Of a stretch of DNA of 64,000 nt, positions 61,192 through 64,000 are shown in pieces; the first letter of the stretch is position 1, and each line of letters starts with the position of its first letter. The DNA comes from Lepas anatifera (Eukaryota; Arthropoda; Thecostraca; Lepadidae), in the NCBI GenBank assembly GCA_034440635.1, contig JAOTON010001685.1, positions 4,675,001 through 4,739,000 of the forward strand, read 5' to 3'. The notes under the pieces are model-generated. The model was given only the letters and a program-made list of their open reading frames with translations. It was not told the DNA's origin and made no database searches. The position numbers and the translations under genes are program-made.

Positions 61192-63054
61192 GGATTCCAC
61201 CCCTTGAGCAAATCAGCATGCACGCAGTCTACAAAACTGGTGTACTTTACCCTCCTGCTAATGTGGCCCTAGACGTCCGCTGAGTGGCCTGTGGGTTCAA
61301 CAGGTCAGAAGCTGAGAACAATTCGAGACTTTTTTAATGGTAACAGACCTCCGCCCACGGCTTACCACCCTCAACGTTTCTGGTGCGACAACAGACATCT
61401 CACAATAACAACTACGGTGGCGTCTTCGATGGGAATTTCAGCAAATCCAAGGCATTTCGTGGGGTCTTGCGCTGCTGGACGCTCTTTCTCAGGTGCAACT
61501 GTCCTTTCAAGACGCCTAAGAAAGGGCTTTTCAGAGTCACATTCGGTTGATCTTGGAGGACGCCAGCAGCTGAGCGCTGTAGCAAATCGCTTTGTTGTTG
61601 AAAAAAGTCCCCACCCAAGGTCTTAAATTCAACTTGTGTGGTTGCAGAGCTCCCTTAATACAAGAAGCATTACGGACGTGTCATGCACTTCCAAAGCGCA
61701 GTTTTGCATTTCATTTTGCCACTTTTCAACGTGTAGATTCGTGCCTAATCGTGCAAGCCTGTCTGTTCACTACCAAAAACCGGATAACAAGCCACAGCTC
61801 TCCCCAGATTGTTGGATTGTGCATGATGACCTAGATTCGTTTATGAAAAAACGCTTTTTCGTGTATGAAACACCATTGGAACGCCGTCCCGATGTTTTCA
61901 GAATTCCAGATATTCAACTATAATGGATCTCAGCAGACCATAGAACAGGGGTTATTTTCTGATGGCGCCTAATCTCGCCTGTATTTTCCCTCACCTAACC
62001 CAATTACATCCATCTACGACATAAAGTTGATCTTGTCTGATTTACGGTAAGTTAAGCCGGGACATATCCTGCAGGTTATTATCGAATAACTTTAATGCGC
62101 AGTGGTACATCTTCCAACAGGAGTCGTATCGTGCAGTAACTGACGCATCTGCCCCTAAGCAGTGAACCGCACCCCTTGGGTACGGCAGCAGCCACCCGCC
62201 CTGTTGGGGCACGTCTGAGAATTTCTGGGGTCACGCGGGGTGACGCTGCCTGTTCTCACGCCGATACGTCGCTCCGGTTAGCGTCGTGTGACGCCTGGTC
62301 GAATTCCAGCGGCGGTCCCTGTCAACGGCACAATGCGCCCGAAACAGCGCCCTTTCTGCCCGGGCAGGTCCGTTGAATACAGCCGGTCGGTGGAGCGCCT
62401 CTCGGCGGCGGAGCGCGGCCTGATGCCAATGGCCGCCGCACTGGGGGCTGAACATGCTGTAAACAGCGTGCAGACCAACCCCACCTGCCACGGGCACGAC
62501 GACCCGCTCTCATTGCGACACTCAAATATGACATGAAGAGTGCGCATGTACCGCTCTGTACTGAATCGTTACCAGCAGGGATACTCAAGCTGGTCCATGT
62601 ATATTTCGGAATGACACAATTGCATAGGTACTTTCGGGGTGCGCAAGTGCGACTCTTTTTACTACCTAAACTACCTCAACTACCTCAACGGATGACATTG
62701 TTTTAAGAATGATTTCAATGATGTTTCTAAGTCTAATGTCAATGGATCCAAGCCAATCCACACACCAATTTAAAGAACATTGCACACAATTACCTCCTGT
62801 GATACGTCTAGTCAGCAATACTAACTCAGGGAGACGGAGCCCAGCATTCTACCCACTCTTAGCACTGATCACATCGGAGAAACTGCATAGAAATGAGTTC
62901 AATAAAACTAGTTTTGAACAAAAGCCTCTAGTAAGCAAGTGCCAGAGAGAGGTAGGACTGAAAAAATCCGTTTTTGCTCAGTCACTTAGCGACCTGCAGA
63001 TAGGACGCGCTCAGCAGACCTCTAATTAGCCGCCATCTCGGCTAATCGTTCCCG
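61192..63054. other. Region right of the foldback element
   Basis: Mixed sequence with short frames on both strands. The most protein-like are a minus frame at 61618-61412 (contains SPFLGVLKGQLHLRKSVQQ) and a plus frame at 61636-61923 (contains SPDCWIVHDDLDSFMKKRFF), but neither has recognised homology or paired splice sites. Near 62670-62700 there is a short CTACCTCAA tandem repeat. Confidence 0.4.
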
Positions 63055-64000
63055 ATGAAGAGATCGGTCGTTTCTACAGCGCTCGTTGAGAGAGGGGTTG
63101 GCTCACGCTATAGGCTCGGCCCGGCGGTCACGTGCCGTTCGCCGGCTGGCTCCGCCCCCTTCTCTGCTCTCCCCGAGCGGACGCCGGCCACCTGCCGCCG
63201 CCCGAGGCCAGGTCGGTGGCAGCTGCCCACCGACGACCCTCTCTCTCCAACTCCGGGACTGGTCGCCGGCACCTGTCCCGCAGCCACCGACCGCGACACC
63301 GAGTCGCGCCGCCGGACTTCGGCAGATGTCGCGCACGACTCTGCCAATCACAGCGGCCGCAGCTGCCCCACCATGGATGCCTCAGATCAAACCCAGCTGC
63401 CTCCCACGTACCTCCTGGAAGAATTACCGCTCGTTCTCCGAGATGACGCCCACACAACAGAATTAGCCTGCGTTCACTCAACGCCAATTTATCCGACTAA
63501 TCTGGTTAATCCCTCTAATCAAGTTAATGTCGTCTCTGGCTGCGGCTGGGCCGCGTGCGATGCTGTGCGCCTGTCTCGTTCGCAGTCAGCAGTAACGTGC
63601 GGGCCGCTCCTGCAGACAGCGCTCGGCCATTACCGATACATCGCCTCTGATGCGACAGCAATAATGACCGTTGATCAGGCGCTGCGTTGCCACCGAATAT
63701 CTGGCAAAAAATTGATGGGGATGGTCTCTGCGATACGACGGGGACGAGGCTATATTTTCCCCGCGACTGCGCCGTTGGGTTGGAGTTGGCGGCGAGGTCG
63801 CTGCGCACCAACCATGCGCCTGAGAGCGCTGCCACCGCTCCACAAATGGGTTTCCGTCCCACTGCAGGACGACAGGGCCGTAAATCAGCGGTACCATCGC
63901 CGCTGGGCATGGTGCGTGTCACTCGGCCAGGAGACCGGGCTGCACCCAGTCACACAGTTAACACGCACAGTTCTCGCTGGCCGAGCAATTAAGACCATAA
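63055..64000 (+). CDS. Hypothetical frame open to the window edge (315 codons)
   Basis: ATG at 63055 lies three codons after a TAA, and I read every codon from there to 64000 without a stop. An internal ATG at 63373 has a very good Kozak context (CACCATGG) and begins MDASDQTQLPPTYLLEELPL. The first half is Arg/Pro/Ser-rich, as expected from GC-rich DNA with low coding meaning; the second half has a more ordinary composition. No family is recognised. A stop-free run this long is unlikely by chance, but an antisense frame at 63524-63922 is also open, so compositional bias could contribute. It may be a first exon or a transposon remnant. Confidence 0.35.
   Translation, partial: MKRSVVSTALVERGVGSRYRLGPAVTCRSPAGSAPFSALPERTPATCRRPRPGRWQLPTDDPLSPTPGLVAGTCPAATDRDTESRRRTSADVAHDSANHSGRSCPTMDASDQTQLPPTYLLEELPLVLRDDAHTTELACVHSTPIYPTNLVNPSNQVNVVSGCGWAACDAVRLSRSQSAVTCGPLLQTALGHYRYIASDATAIMTVDQALRCHRISGKKLMGMVSAIRRGRGYIFPATAPLGWSWRRGRCAPTMRLRALPPLHKWVSVPLQDDRAVNQRYHRRWAWCVSLGQETGLHPVTQLTRTVLAGRAIKTI

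Noticed and set aside
52644..61219. Dozens of 60-111-residue frames with the same peptide as a repeated protein or toxin-like gene family
   Set aside because: They are readings of a 133-bp unit (not a multiple of three) in a foldback element; each ends when the frame shifts, with no splice pattern or full-length gene.

Overview
This is a eukaryotic, most likely invertebrate animal, window. Coding sequence lies in short exons with GT-AG introns, separated by introns of up to 22 kb full of minisatellites, short hAT-like elements and tRNA-derived SINE pieces. No operon or other bacterial organisation is visible. An arthropod or crustacean source would fit, but the sequence alone does not settle the species.

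The main gene is on the plus strand, from before base 1 to base 46158. It is a Cip4/TOCA/FBP17-family membrane-bending adaptor (F-BAR, HR1 and SH3 domains). I place twelve exons: 106-156, 22573-22720, 24912-25016, 26929-27081, 30119-30304, 38607-38827, 41145-41281, 41787-41921, 42855-43026, 43447-43652, 45092-45247 and 46004-46158. The N-terminal exon(s), about 60 residues, lie upstream of the window. Splice phases agree except at two places in the variable linkers: a one-base frame break in 38607-38827, and an in-frame TAG plus phase mismatch in 42855-43026. Two different exons (43447-43652 and 45092-45247) each encode a version of the first SH3 strand, which suggests alternative splicing of the SH3 domain.

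Intron 1 (157-22572) holds four minisatellites: a 40-bp unit at 4587-8905, a ~37-bp unit at 10004-11215, a ~65-bp unit at 13470-13862 and a 29-bp unit at 14961-16650. Later introns carry arrays that run directly into 3' splice sites (24605-24911, 29103-30118, 41010-41144). The 39-bp array in intron 4 is recognisably related to the 40-bp array in intron 1.

A second gene, on the minus strand (49388-50692, 3' end only), is tail-to-tail with Cip4. Its last three exons encode an unrecognised coiled-coil protein.

The most striking structure is at 52708-61182: an 8.5-kb foldback-type transposable element. It is made almost wholly of two inverted arms of 133-bp tandem repeats, with precise inverted termini and a perfect 9-bp direct repeat (CACTCGTGC) on both sides. 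At the right edge, a 315-codon frame (63055-64000) stays open to the end of the window and may be the start of another gene.
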